Shown: positions 36,501 through 46,118, counted from the stretch's first letter. The stretch is 64,000 nt of DNA from Terriglobia bacterium (GCA_028716525.1 JAQUPQ010000001.1:1-64000), one strand, 5' to 3'. Made by a program: numbers and translations. The notes: generated by a model not told the origin, from the letters alone.

Positions 36501-39500
36501 CTCAATTCTCGATTGCAGGCGACCTTTGATGGCATGGATAGGTTACAACGATATCAAGGGCACCTTTTGAATTGGTCTGATTCGCGGTCCCTTGAGCCAC
36601 TCGCGCCACGGTACGTTTCTACTGTGGATAGCGGCAACCTGGCGGCCTGCTTGCAAACCTTGAGTCAGGGTCTTCAAGACATTATTCGAAGACCTATCGC
36701 GCGTTGGCAGAGCTGGGAGGGTTTTCTCGATACCCTGGCGCTTCTGGACGAGCTTATGGAGGATTTGGCCGCGACCGGCCTGAAGTCCTCTGTGGCGTCC
36801 TGCCAAACTCGCTTGGCGCAGACGCGGCGACAAGTGCAGGCGGAGCGGGATCATCCTCATGCTTGGAGCTCATTGCTTCACAAGATAACTGAGGAATGCG
36901 GCACTGAGATGTCCCATCTGTTGGCTTCTCTCGTCGCCTCGAAGGCCGAAGTCATGAGCAGTGAGATGTTGCGACGGTTGAACCTCGCGGCCGACCGTGT
37001 GCGCAATCACTTGTACGGTATGGAGCGAGAGATCGGTCAATTGGTTCCCTGGCTGCCCCTGATGAGTCAACCGCCCCGGCTGTTTGCACTTCCTGACACA
37101 CCCCTCACCCTCCTCGGCGCATGGCAGACACTGGTCGCTGCCCTGCCGATCACATCGACGCTCGAGGAACTGGAGACGGTGTGCAGAACGGGTTTGGACC
37201 GCTTGGCTGAACTTCGGAGTCTTTTGTCAGCTCACTTTCCCGACTATTCCACCAGAAACGGAGCGGGGGACGACATTTCCTCTTTTCATGAAAAGCACAT
37301 TGGAGAGTTGCCTCCTTGGCAGGAAGCGGGAGAATGGTGCGAATCTCTGGCAAAACGGCTGGAGGTCACGCTCAACACTGCGGAAACTCTCATGATGGAC
37401 TTTCGAGACGCAGGGCGAAAGACAGAAGAATACTTCCACGCGATGGACTTCAGTTTTCTGTTCGACCCGCAACGGCAACTGTTTCACATTGGGTACAACG
37501 CCGAGACCGAAAGGCTCGATAACAATTATTATGATCTGCTGGCGTCAGAAGCGCAGATCTCGAGCCTCGTCACCATCGCCAAAAACGAGGTTCCCCGAAG
37601 TCACTGGTTGCACCTGGGTCGTCCTCTGACCCAGCTGGACGGTACGCGAGCGCTTCTCTCCTGGGGCGGAACAATGTTCGAGTACCTCATGCCCTTGCTC
37701 TTGGTGCGGAGTTACGAAGGGACATTATTGCAACATACGTGCCTGGCCGCCGTGGATCGCCAGATCGCTTACGGCCGTCAGAAAAAAGTCCCGTGGGGGA
37801 TTTCCGAGTCGGGCTACTTTGCATTTGACGCCGACCAGAACTATCAATATCGCACCTTTGGTGTCCCGGGGTTGGGATTCAAACGCAATCTGGACGAAGA
37901 CTTGGTGGTTGCTCCTTACGCTTCCTTGCTAGCCCTCAGCCTCCGTCCCCAGCAAGTCATGGAGAATCTCGCCCGTCTTGTTCAGTTGCAGATGTTGGGC
38001 ACATATGGATTATATGAGTCGATTGATTTTTCGGCTTCCCGGCTGGCCTTGGGACAGAACCATGCCGTCGTGCGCTCCTACATGTCGCATCATCAAGGAA
38101 TGATTCTTCTCTCTCTGGTCAACTACTTGCACGATAACGTGATGGTGCGACGCTTCCACGCTGATCCCCTGGTGCGAAGTGTGGAACTACTCCTCCAGGA
38201 AAAAGTGCCCTACGAGGCCCCGCTGGAATCTGTGCAACCGGAAGGTGGGCGCGCCACACAACGTGATCCGGCTCAACGTCAGATCATCGCTTCCCCTTGG
38301 AGTGTGCCGGTTCAATCCCCTGCCCCGCAGGTCCATTTCCTTTCTAATGGACGCTACGGCGTGATGATCACCAGCGCCGGCGCCGGCTATAGTTGCTGGC
38401 AAGGCATCGACCTGACGCGTTGGCGTGCCGATACGACGCAAGAGGATTGCGGAACCTGGATCTATCTTCAAGACACTGAGACCGGTGATCTGTGGTCTGC
38501 CGCCTTTCAACCCACGGGCGAACCATCTGAATCCCAGGACACGCAGTTCTATCCTCATATGGCAGAATTTCGCCGCGGCGATCATGGTATAGGTCTGACG
38601 ATGGAAATCACCGTCGCTCCAGAGGAAGACGTCGAGATACGTCGCATCTCCCTCACAAATCGCAGCGATCGTGCGCGGCGAATCGCCTTGACGAGCTATG
38701 ACGAAGTCATTCTGGCGCCTCAAGCGGCTGACTCGCGCCATCCCGCATTAAATAAGATGTTCATTGCCAGCGAGTACCTGCCGGAATCAAATGCCCTGCT
38801 CTTTCATCGCCGAGCGCAATCCACTGAGGAAGAGCCCGTCTATTTGGCTCATTTCGCGATTGTTTCGCCGGGACAAGAAATCACCGCTGCCTATGAAACC
38901 GATCGTGCTCGTTTCTTAGGTCGAGGTCAAACACTTCGCGCCCCGGCCGCCCTAAATTTAACCGACGGAAAATTATTCGGAACGACCGGCGCGACGCTCG
39001 ATCCAATCATGGCTTTAGGCCAGACCGTCGAGTTGCGACCGCATGGATCGGGGCAAGTGAGCTTCGTCACGTTGGTGGCCCGATCACATGCAAAGGCCCT
39101 GAAGCTGGCGCGCCGCTTTCAGGACCCCCGCGTGATCGTGCGCGCCTTCGAACAAGCCCGCTCGCGCGCCGAACTTGAACTGTATCAACTCAACCTGACA
39201 TCGGCCGACTTGGAGCAGATTCAAGAACTTTTGTCCGCCTTGATTTATCCACGCGCGGCACTACGCGCCGAAGCCACAATTCTTGCGGCCAATCGCAAAG
39301 GACAAGCCGATCTGTGGCCCTTCAGCATCTCCGGCGATAATCCCATCCTCCTGGTGCGCCTATACAAATCGGAAGATCTGGCTTTGGTGGAACGGGCCGT
39401 CCAGGCACACACCTACTGGCGCATTCGGCACATCTCTGTTGACTTGGTTCTTCTCAACGAACAAGGAACCAGCTACAGTCAAGAGCTGCGCGGACAGCTG

Positions 39501-42161
39501 CAACGCCTTCTGGTTCACCTGAACAGTGAGGATTGGTTGAATCGGCGCGGAGGGATCTTCATCCTCTACGCGGATCAATTAACGGAGAGCGACCGTGTGC
39601 TGCTCGAAACCTCCGCCCGGGCCGTGTTGGACGCAGCCAAAGGCCCACTAACCCGCCAATTGGAAGCGCTGCGGAAACAACCGCCCCGCCTGCCTCCTTT
39701 TGTCCCGGTCCATCTCGATTCGAAAGCCGAATCGACGCCGCAGTTGGCTCGTCCCCGCGATCTTCTATTTGATAACGGTTTCGGTGGTTTCAGCCCGGAC
39801 GGGCGAGAGTATGTCATTTACCTGCAGCCGCATCAGTGGACACCGGCTCCATGGATTAACGTCGTTGCAAATCCCGACTTCGGTTTTACGGTCTCCGAAG
39901 CCGGCAGTGGCTGCACCTGGCATGGCAACAGCAGTGAGCACCGCCTCACTCCCTGGTTCAACGATCCGGTTTCGGATTTGCCCGGGGAGGCGATTTACTT
40001 GCGCGACGAGGAAACGGCGGAAATTTGGTCGCCGACTCCTCGGCCGTGCCGTACACCAGACCCCTACCTGATTCGCCACGGCGCCGGTTATTCTTTCTTC
40101 GAGCACAACAGTCATGGACTCCTTCATCGTTTGCGTCTCTTTGTCGCACAGGACGCGCCCGTGAAGGTCATGCATCTGCGTTTGGAAAACACCTGGGCCC
40201 ATACCCGCCGGATCACTGCGACGCTCTATCTCGAATGGGTTTTAGGTTCGTCTCGTGAGGCAACCCAGCAGTACCTCGTCTCAGAATTTGACAGCGATCA
40301 CCAAGCGCTCTTGGTGCGAAATACCTATCAGAGAGAATTCCACACGCGCACGGCTTTTGCGGCAGCCAGCAAAAATCTTCACGGCTTGACCGCCGACCGG
40401 ACCGAGTTCTTGGGCCGCATGGGAGATGTGGGCCACCCCGCCGGCTTGGACCGCATTGGACTTTCAAGCGTTGTGGAGCCGGGTCTTGACCCCTGTGGGG
40501 TGCTGCAACTTCACTTGGATTTGAAACCCGGCGAGTCGGAAGAAATATTTTTCCTGATGGGCGAGGGGGAAAACCGGGAAGAGGCGTTGAAATTGATCGA
40601 GCAGTTTCAAAACGGGGACCACGTCGAGCTGGCATGGGATCAAGTTAATCAATTCTGGAATAACCTGTTAGGGCGCGTCCAAGTTCAAACACCCGATGTG
40701 CCCATGAATCTCTTGCTGAACCGCTGGCTGCTTTATCAAACACTCTCGTGTCGACTCTGGGGGCGAACGGCGTTTTACCAATCCAGTGGCGCCTTCGGTT
40801 TTCGCGATCAGTTGCAAGACGTCATGGCGTTGCTACACGCTGCACCCCATCTGGCGCGTGAACATGTTCTGGAATCCGCCCGGCAGCAATTTGAAGCCGG
40901 GGATGTGTTGCACTGGTGGCACCCGCCTTCGGGTCAGGGAGTTCGCACACGATGCTCCGACGACTTGTTATGGCTTCCTTACGTCACTGGCTACTATGTG
41001 GCTGCCACAGGTGACGAATCCATTCTCGACGAAAAGATTCCGTTCCGCCAAGGCTTGCCTCTGGAAACCGGTGAGGTGGAACGTTTCGACCGCTTCCCTC
41101 CTACCGTCGACTTGTACACGCTCTATGAACACTGCTGCCGTTCTATCGAAAAGGGCACAACCGCGGGAGCACACGGACTGCCGCTGATGGGTAACGGAGA
41201 CTGGAATGACGGCATGAACCGGGTGGGAATCCAAGGCCGGGGGGAAAGCGTCTGGTTGGGCTGGTTCCTCTGTGCCACCTTTAATGCCTTTGCCGAACAA
41301 TGCAGCCATCGAGGCGAATTGTCCCAAGCCAGAGCCTTTCGACAACGCGCACTTCAGTTGAGCGCGGCCATTGAAGCGAATGCATGGGACGGACAATGGT
41401 ATCGGCGTGCCTTTTATGATGATGGGACGCCGCTGGGATCCGCCTCGAATGAGGAGTGTCAGATTGACTCGATCGCGCAGTCGTGGGCCGTCTTATCCGC
41501 AATGGGCGACCTGGGCCGTGCTGCGAATGCAATTCAGTCGGCTGCCGAACGGCTTGAGCGCCCCGAACACCAACTCCTGCTGTTGCTGACCCCACCGTTT
41601 GACCAGACGAGCCGCGCTCCGGGTTACATCAAAGCCTACCCACCCGGCATTCGCGAAAACGGAGGGCAATACACCCACGCTGCTCTATGGCTGGTGTGGG
41701 CATTCGCCCAACTGGGGCTTGGCGATCGCGCTGAGTTATTGTTCCATTGGCTCAATCCCATCAACCACAGTGATACTTTTGAAAAAGCATCGAAGTATGG
41801 AGTTGAACCCTATGTCGTTGCCGCGGATGTCTACGGAGTGGCGCCGCATATCGGTCGCGGAGGCTGGACTTGGTACACTGGCGCCAGCAGCTGGATGTAT
41901 CGTGCCGGACTGGAAGCACTGTTAGGAATTCGCCGAAAGGCACAAACTTTGCAATTTAGTCCGTGTATCCCCACAACCTGGCCGGGTTATCAGGTCACAT
42001 ACCGCTTCGGTGAAACGACTTATCAGATCCATGTAGCCAATCCATCGCAGGTCAGCAGCGGCGTGATCAACGTGCTTTTGGATGGGAAAGATGTGGAAGG
42101 AAAACAGATTCCACTGGTAGATGATAGAGGTCAACACGAGGTGCAAGTTTTGATGGGCTGA
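33543..42161 (+). CDS. ndvB: Cyclic beta-1,2-glucan synthase-like protein (GT84-glucoamylase-GH94)
   Basis: A 2872-residue membrane enzyme, matching NdvB/ChvB length. After an N-terminal helical region, membrane segments lie near residues 325-390. A GT84 domain follows (about 400-720) with the DxD-type LDSDTIIP near 547 and RRSRRWIRGDWQLLPWL near 690, then more membrane helices to about 900. A glucoamylase-like domain lies near 1300-1540 (FSFLFDPQRQLFHIGYN, SYMSHHQGMILLSL). Two GH94-associated beta domains begin near 1595 and 2060, and a GH94 phosphorylase domain holds GNGDWNDGMNRVG near 2550. The glucosyltransferase elongates protein-bound beta-1,2-glucan and the phosphorylase domain controls length before cyclisation; product periplasmic glucan aids osmotic adaptation. 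Paired with UspA upstream; terminator at 42233. Confidence 0.93.
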   Translation: MAKQASRQQSATNTVEVQEAATAKNPMEILAREHAEAGVIAGEAVPKRSFLIHFKEQEELVRHATHRFSEDSARGPLSYAAEWMLDNFYLVQQSFRQVRNDMPPDFYGQLPLLRSSSLKGHPRIRAVAQELVVMDGARLDMDRVKHLIDLYQDITPLTMGELWALPAMLRLSTLECLAQTLSRITGLQSENIFPAATLFQPMKDDEIVANCITSLRSLASQDWQSFFESVSRVEQTLRSDPAKVYSKMDRETRDRYRKVIEELAHATGEDEQQVAQEVLGLARANRSSDRPRVTHVGYFLLDSGRKQLEARLGYRASWRAGLNRCLFGHPTLAYLGSIGLITLILLFEGLTYARSFGFSVLQCLGAAILLIIPGLTVSVSLVNWIINLLVPPRVLPKMDFGEGIPGECKTMLVVPSLLTGADEVKSLLQQLELHFLRNPDPNMFFALLTDLPDAPRRRLPERDDLIDQTASGIRALNEKYPRKTPNPFYLFHRDSKWNPREERWMGWERKRGKLHQLNLLLRGSGKAAFSVQVGDLNVLREIKYVITLDSDTIIPREAASRLVATLAHPLNHAEFDPQRGTVSAGYTLLQPAIEITSTSAYLSRFTRIFAGDVGLDLYTRAVSDVYQDLFGHGIFVGKGIYDVDAFERSLADRMPENALLSHDLIEGIHGRVGLVTDIVLFEDYPPHYFVYLRRSRRWIRGDWQLLPWLFPRVPSVEKGTLPNSLSLIDRWKILDNLRRSLLSPALFALFIADWLWLPGSPATWTLAGLLTPAMPVLTGLSSGLFQARRRRSWQSAFHPLRNGLMRWILALAFVPYETLITLTGIATTLVRLFITRKHLLRWTSYADTVRLFAGEMTFKQMFAAISLTAALAWLTARADPVSLFAATPLLIAWVLSPEIAYWISRPLPHAPAPLSMDERLRLRRLARRTWLFFEEFVGPEDHWLPPDHFQESPRSRVTHSTSPTDLGTLLLSTLAAYDLGYIGLADLNSRLQATFDGMDRLQRYQGHLLNWSDSRSLEPLAPRYVSTVDSGNLAACLQTLSQGLQDIIRRPIARWQSWEGFLDTLALLDELMEDLAATGLKSSVASCQTRLAQTRRQVQAERDHPHAWSSLLHKITEECGTEMSHLLASLVASKAEVMSSEMLRRLNLAADRVRNHLYGMEREIGQLVPWLPLMSQPPRLFALPDTPLTLLGAWQTLVAALPITSTLEELETVCRTGLDRLAELRSLLSAHFPDYSTRNGAGDDISSFHEKHIGELPPWQEAGEWCESLAKRLEVTLNTAETLMMDFRDAGRKTEEYFHAMDFSFLFDPQRQLFHIGYNAETERLDNNYYDLLASEAQISSLVTIAKNEVPRSHWLHLGRPLTQLDGTRALLSWGGTMFEYLMPLLLVRSYEGTLLQHTCLAAVDRQIAYGRQKKVPWGISESGYFAFDADQNYQYRTFGVPGLGFKRNLDEDLVVAPYASLLALSLRPQQVMENLARLVQLQMLGTYGLYESIDFSASRLALGQNHAVVRSYMSHHQGMILLSLVNYLHDNVMVRRFHADPLVRSVELLLQEKVPYEAPLESVQPEGGRATQRDPAQRQIIASPWSVPVQSPAPQVHFLSNGRYGVMITSAGAGYSCWQGIDLTRWRADTTQEDCGTWIYLQDTETGDLWSAAFQPTGEPSESQDTQFYPHMAEFRRGDHGIGLTMEITVAPEEDVEIRRISLTNRSDRARRIALTSYDEVILAPQAADSRHPALNKMFIASEYLPESNALLFHRRAQSTEEEPVYLAHFAIVSPGQEITAAYETDRARFLGRGQTLRAPAALNLTDGKLFGTTGATLDPIMALGQTVELRPHGSGQVSFVTLVARSHAKALKLARRFQDPRVIVRAFEQARSRAELELYQLNLTSADLEQIQELLSALIYPRAALRAEATILAANRKGQADLWPFSISGDNPILLVRLYKSEDLALVERAVQAHTYWRIRHISVDLVLLNEQGTSYSQELRGQLQRLLVHLNSEDWLNRRGGIFILYADQLTESDRVLLETSARAVLDAAKGPLTRQLEALRKQPPRLPPFVPVHLDSKAESTPQLARPRDLLFDNGFGGFSPDGREYVIYLQPHQWTPAPWINVVANPDFGFTVSEAGSGCTWHGNSSEHRLTPWFNDPVSDLPGEAIYLRDEETAEIWSPTPRPCRTPDPYLIRHGAGYSFFEHNSHGLLHRLRLFVAQDAPVKVMHLRLENTWAHTRRITATLYLEWVLGSSREATQQYLVSEFDSDHQALLVRNTYQREFHTRTAFAAASKNLHGLTADRTEFLGRMGDVGHPAGLDRIGLSSVVEPGLDPCGVLQLHLDLKPGESEEIFFLMGEGENREEALKLIEQFQNGDHVELAWDQVNQFWNNLLGRVQVQTPDVPMNLLLNRWLLYQTLSCRLWGRTAFYQSSGAFGFRDQLQDVMALLHAAPHLAREHVLESARQQFEAGDVLHWWHPPSGQGVRTRCSDDLLWLPYVTGYYVAATGDESILDEKIPFRQGLPLETGEVERFDRFPPTVDLYTLYEHCCRSIEKGTTAGAHGLPLMGNGDWNDGMNRVGIQGRGESVWLGWFLCATFNAFAEQCSHRGELSQARAFRQRALQLSAAIEANAWDGQWYRRAFYDDGTPLGSASNEECQIDSIAQSWAVLSAMGDLGRAANAIQSAAERLERPEHQLLLLLTPPFDQTSRAPGYIKAYPPGIRENGGQYTHAALWLVWAFAQLGLGDRAELLFHWLNPINHSDTFEKASKYGVEPYVVAADVYGVAPHIGRGGWTWYTGASSWMYRAGLEALLGIRRKAQTLQFSPCIPTTWPGYQVTYRFGETTYQIHVANPSQVSSGVINVLLDGKDVEGKQIPLVDDRGQHEVQVLMG

Positions 42162-42232
42162 TTTTTCACCTCAGTCAGGCATGATCGCCTCGGCGATGAC
42201 CGAGGGTCATGAAAATGGGACGGTTTGGAAAC

Positions 42233-42259
42233 CACCCCGATACATCGGGGTGCGCTTTT
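42233..42259 (+). terminator. Rho-independent terminator after the glucan synthase
   Basis: CACCCCGAT at 42233-42241 pairs with ATCGGGGTG at 42244-42252, followed by CGCTTTT. It lies 72 bases after the stop codon. A near-identical CCCCGAT/ATCGGGG stem recurs near 50810-50825. Confidence 0.65.
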
Positions 42260-42441
42260 ATTCGGAATCAGGAGAAAATCTACGATCCCTCACGGAGAAT
42301 CGCAGTTGGGCGCTGGATAGGAAAAGTAACTTCGTTACCAGCGCTTCAGGCGTTGTCAATACCAGTCTCTGACTGCTGAGCCATCCGCCAGGCGAGGTAT
42401 GGAATTACCGAAGCAGTAGCAAGCATTCTCCATAGAAATGT

Positions 42442-42467
42442 AATCCCCCAGCTCCTGCTGGGGGATT
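42442..42467. repeat. AATC-stem-GATTCAG hairpin
   Basis: AATCCCCCAGC at 42442-42452 pairs perfectly with GCTGGGGGATT at 42457-42467 around loop TCCT, followed by CAGA. It belongs with the hairpins at 46053, 46119 and 46191. Together with the terminator it is the only clear content of the 365-base gap 42162-42526, apart from a dyad GCGCTGG...CCAGCGC near 42310-42345. Confidence 0.65.
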
Positions 42468-42526
42468 CAGAAAGTAAATCAAATTGTACTAAGCAGTTCA
42501 GCGCTCCGAAGAGCAAGAAGAAACCA

Positions 42527-43213
42527 CTATTTCAATTCCACATCTATTAGCCGCACCGTGGTCTTGCCGTCATTGACGGCGGAGTGGGTCCCCGGGCCGG
42601 CAAACACGGCCGTGTCCCTCTTGAATGTCAACTCCTGTTTCTTTCCGTCTGAATTCGTCAGCTCTGCGCTGCCGTTGCTCAATGCAATCGTGATGTGATC
42701 AGGGTGCGTGTGTCGAGCCGTGGTCGAGCCCGCAGGAGTGGCGAATTGAAAGGTGGTCACGTAGGCGTTATCCAAAACCTGCTTAAACGGCGCCGGCAAG
42801 GAAATCTTTGCAGCCTTGGCCGGGTCAGGCGCCGGTTGCTTGAACTCGATCAAGATGGCATGAAAAGGCGTTTTGCCGATGTTTTCAGAGGTGTGAGTCG
42901 TGGCATCCGCGAAGTGGACGGCTCCACGCTTGTCGCCGGCTCCAATTTCGGCGCTCTTTCCATCCGGCGTGTCCTGTCGAATGACGGAAGGCGCCAAAAT
43001 GACGGCCAGGAGCGCGGGATGGGAATGCATGGCCGTTTTCTCCCCCGGCGCCAGTTTGCAATCCAGAATTCGGACGCGGTCATTTTCAGAAATGAGTTTG
43101 TATTCTTTGCCGGCGACTTGAACCGCATCTTGTCCCAGCATTGCGGAAACAAAAGTCAGCATCGTCACCAGGCACAACAGAGACAGCACAATCCGATACT
43201 TTCGGGAATTCAT
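42527..43213 (-). CDS. Exported bicupin protein
   Basis: The start was set at ATG 43213, which has AAAGGAGA upstream and opens a signal peptide (MNSRKYRIVLSLLCLV, cleavage near MLGQ-DA). The 228-residue protein has two cupin folds. The first has KLAPGEKTAMHSHPALLAVIL (metal-type HxH) and the second TARHTHPDHITIALSNGSAEL (HTH/HPD). The second ends with the typical FAGPGTHSAVNDG. Cupins bind a metal in a beta-barrel; the catalytic role is unknown, and no substrate motif stands out. It is divergent from the HExxH gene, with 264 bases between them. Confidence 0.85.
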   Translation of the reverse strand: MNSRKYRIVLSLLCLVTMLTFVSAMLGQDAVQVAGKEYKLISENDRVRILDCKLAPGEKTAMHSHPALLAVILAPSVIRQDTPDGKSAEIGAGDKRGAVHFADATTHTSENIGKTPFHAILIEFKQPAPDPAKAAKISLPAPFKQVLDNAYVTTFQFATPAGSTTARHTHPDHITIALSNGSAELTNSDGKKQELTFKRDTAVFAGPGTHSAVNDGKTTVRLIDVELK

Positions 43214-43477
43214 ACGCTCTCCTTTTGATGTTGGTTGATTGTTCGCGAAGTGTTTTAGAAAGAAGCTTCCCGCGTAAAATGTCGCAACCCGAAGCTCTCC
43301 TTCGGCGGCTTCGCAACTATTGATGTGTTTCGGAAACACCCCAGTATCGGTCCGTATGGAGCAAGCGTCAAGGAGAATGTTTTCACAATTGATTCATCAC
43401 AACCCGGGCGTTTAATTGAGAACAAGACATGCTATGATGACCCTGCCCACCGGCCCCGCTCCTGAAGGAAAACACTC

Positions 43478-44809
43478 ATGACTTCTTCCATTCGACGAGG
43501 TTTGGTTGCATTCACAATCTTGCTGGTGATGGTTTCATCGGGGCACCTGCAGGCTGCCGACTCGCCCATTGATCTTCAACTCGCGGCGCAATACTTCGAT
43601 GAAGCCCACACCCTGTGCACTCAGGACGGTGGCCATCTCTGGGGCATCTCACTTTGTGGACCGATGCTCTTTATCGAGGGGGCCACGCGGTACGTGGTCG
43701 CCAACGAAGCGGGCTCCGAGGGACTTTTGACGCCTCAAGGGAACGTTTTCACAGGAACCTGGCCGCGCCAAATGATGATTGCCAATACCGCGATCGACTG
43801 GTCAGGAAAACGTTGGACCATGGTGTTGTGGCCGTTGCCTCCGAATCGGGCGGTTCGTTATACCATCCTCATGCATGAGTCCTTTCATCGCATCCAGAAA
43901 CAATTGGGTCTGCCGCTGCGCGATCCACTCAATCCTCAAATGGACACCACGGAAGGCCGCATGTGGCTGCGCCTGGAATGGCGCGCTTTGGAAACCGCAC
44001 TACGGTCGACGGGTGAAGCCAAAAAAGATGCGCTCCGCGATGCCCTGCTCTTTCGAGCCTATCGCCGATTCATCTTTCCACCGGCGGCCGCGACCGAGCG
44101 CCCATTGGAAATGAGCGAGGGATTGGCGGAGTACACCGGAGTGGCGCTGAGCGGCCGCTCCAACCTGGCGGACCATGCCGCCGACACACTCAAGAATGCC
44201 GAGCAAGCCGATTCGTTGGCCCGCTCTTTTGCCTATGCCTCCGGCCCTGCATATGGAATCTTATTGGATCAATCCGGTAAATCCTGGCGAAACCATCTTC
44301 GCGCCGACGATGATTTTGGAACGCTGGTGGCCTCGACCTATTCACTGGAACCTCCCGTTGCAGTCAAAGAATCGGCTTTACTTCGGGCCAAGCTGTATGA
44401 CGGGCCGGCCATCCGAGAGGCTGAAAACCATCGCACCGAGGATAAAGAAAAGATCATCATTCAATGGCGACACAAGTTGGTCGAGGGACCGGTTTTGAAG
44501 ATCCCTCTGCAGAACATGAAAATGGAATTCAATCCCAACAAGATTGTGAGCTTAGGCGAACAAGGCACCGTCTACCCCACCATCCGCATTGTGGATCATT
44601 GGGGAATCTTGACTGTTTCTGACGGAGCGTTGATGAGCCCGCAGTTTGGTTCGATTACGGTGTCGGCGCCTTCTGACCCAGTCCGACGTCCCCTTACCGG
44701 CAGCGGCTGGCAATTGGAATTGAACCCCGGCTGGATTGTTGTGGCCGACAAACGCCCCGGAGATTTCACCGTCAAGCCCGTTTCCACAGACTCAACCAAA
44801 CCTCATTAG
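43478..44809 (+). CDS. Putative exported HExxH metallopeptidase, uncharacterised
   Basis: A 443-residue protein with a signal peptide (residues 1-26, LQA-ADS) and AAGGAAAA before the ATG. The motif ILMHESFHRIQ contains HExxH (His133, Glu134, His137), and EMSEGLAEYTG (Glu214, Glu218) follows about 75 residues later, as the third zinc ligand does in gluzincins. The C-terminal third is beta-rich with no known domain visible. I do not recognise a named family. Its neighbours, a bicupin and a DUF4380 protein, give no pathway. Peptidase activity is inferred from the motif only. Confidence 0.75.
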   Translation: MTSSIRRGLVAFTILLVMVSSGHLQAADSPIDLQLAAQYFDEAHTLCTQDGGHLWGISLCGPMLFIEGATRYVVANEAGSEGLLTPQGNVFTGTWPRQMMIANTAIDWSGKRWTMVLWPLPPNRAVRYTILMHESFHRIQKQLGLPLRDPLNPQMDTTEGRMWLRLEWRALETALRSTGEAKKDALRDALLFRAYRRFIFPPAAATERPLEMSEGLAEYTGVALSGRSNLADHAADTLKNAEQADSLARSFAYASGPAYGILLDQSGKSWRNHLRADDDFGTLVASTYSLEPPVAVKESALLRAKLYDGPAIREAENHRTEDKEKIIIQWRHKLVEGPVLKIPLQNMKMEFNPNKIVSLGEQGTVYPTIRIVDHWGILTVSDGALMSPQFGSITVSAPSDPVRRPLTGSGWQLELNPGWIVVADKRPGDFTVKPVSTDSTKPH

Positions 44810-44943
44810 AGAATCATTCCACAGGGTTGGAAGAGGCACTGCCATTCTAGGGTTTCTTTCTTGTCCGCTAAGAAAATAGAAAAGCGCGATCCCGATTGGT
44901 GAGATCGTCGTTACTCCAATTGAGATAGTTTTTTGGGAGGGTT

Positions 44944-45891
44944 ATGAGCACATCCAGCAACGTCAGGATCGAAAAAATCAATTACAAAGGATGGCCCGAC
45001 AGTTATCGCATTTCGAACGGTGTGGTCGAAGCCATCGTTACCGGCGATGTCGGACCGCGCATCATGCATTATGGCTTTGTGAGCGGCCAAAACTTCTTTA
45101 AGGAATTTACTGAACAGTTGGGAAAATCGGGAGAAGCCACGTGGCAAGCTCGGGGCGGCCATCGCCTGTGGATCGGCCCCGAAGATCGCATCAAAAGCTA
45201 TGCCCCCGACAACGATCCCATCCGAATCCTCGTGAAGGATCAAGTGCTGCAAGCAACCCAGCCGGTGGAACCGCTGACCGGTCTTGAAAAACAAATCACA
45301 GTCCGAATGTCGTCCTCAGGGACCGGCGTTGAAGTTCTTCATCAAATCCGGAATGCCGGCCAAGCGCCTTTCAAATTGGCGCCCTGGTGCTTGACCATGT
45401 TTGCCCCCGGCGGCGCGGGGATTCACGGGCTGCCTCCACGCGGGACCTATCCCGATGTCCTGGACGCCTCCGGACCGCTCATGCTATGGAGTTACACCAA
45501 TTTGACCGATCCCCGTTGGCGTTTTCTCCACAGATATCTGGTACTCCACCAAGACCCCAGGAACCCGGTGGCGCAGAAACTCGGCACCTTCAACCGCAAT
45601 GTTTGGGGGGCTTACTGGCTGAACGGAGAATTGTTCGTAAAACGAGCTCACGCGGATGGACCGATCCATTCCTACCCCGACTTCGGCTGCTCCTTTGAAA
45701 CCTTCACCAACGCTGATTTTCTGGAATTGGAAACCCTCGGCCCTTTGATTGAGCTCCAGCCCGGAGCTTCCGTAACCCATTCCGAGTCTTGGGCCGCTCA
45801 CAAAAATATTCATCTTACCGCGTGGAATGACGACGAATTCGATCGCGTGATCGGGCCTTTGGTGAAGCAGCAAACAACCTCTACGAAATGA
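44944..45891 (+). CDS. DUF4380 family protein
   Basis: A 315-residue protein with GGGAGGG directly before the ATG. It begins IEKINYKGWPDSYRISNGVVEAIVTGDVGPRIMHYGFVSG and contains GGHRLWIGPED, ITVRMSSSGTGVEVLHQIRN and a beta-sandwich pattern like galactose mutarotase-superfamily folds. DUF4380 proteins are usually linked to sugar-binding or epimerase-type folds, but the activity is not known. No signal peptide was seen. It sits between the HExxH protein and the GT39-like gene and may be part of an envelope carbohydrate theme. Confidence 0.8.
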   Translation: MSTSSNVRIEKINYKGWPDSYRISNGVVEAIVTGDVGPRIMHYGFVSGQNFFKEFTEQLGKSGEATWQARGGHRLWIGPEDRIKSYAPDNDPIRILVKDQVLQATQPVEPLTGLEKQITVRMSSSGTGVEVLHQIRNAGQAPFKLAPWCLTMFAPGGAGIHGLPPRGTYPDVLDASGPLMLWSYTNLTDPRWRFLHRYLVLHQDPRNPVAQKLGTFNRNVWGAYWLNGELFVKRAHADGPIHSYPDFGCSFETFTNADFLELETLGPLIELQPGASVTHSESWAAHKNIHLTAWNDDEFDRVIGPLVKQQTTSTK

Positions 45892-46052
45892 TTGGCGGCA
45901 CCCACAGAAGCGCTGTTTATGAGGTCTTTGACGTTAAGTGCCGTGCCTGCTGCGTTACAAGTGTAAGATGTTTTTCAAACCTCTTGATTGGCTTGTGTCG
46001 CCACGCATCTGAGGCACCGCTGAAAAACCGATCAACGAGATAATCCCGCCGA

Positions 46053-46067
46053 TCCGCCTTCGGCGGA
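46053..46067. repeat. Hairpin followed by AGATTCAAAT
   Basis: TCCGCC at 46053-46058 pairs with GGCGGA at 46062-46067 around TTC, then AGATTCAAAT follows at 46073. It is the first of three hairpins in the 354-base gap between the DUF4380 and GT39-like genes; nothing else is recognisable there. Confidence 0.5.
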
Positions 46068-46118
46068 GTGGTAGATTCAAATACAACCTACTACCGATTC
46101 GCCCCAACCATTGGAATC

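Noticed and set aside
42162-42526. Short frames between the glucan synthase and bicupin genes
   Set aside because: The gap is explained by a terminator and hairpins; the frames have no start signals.
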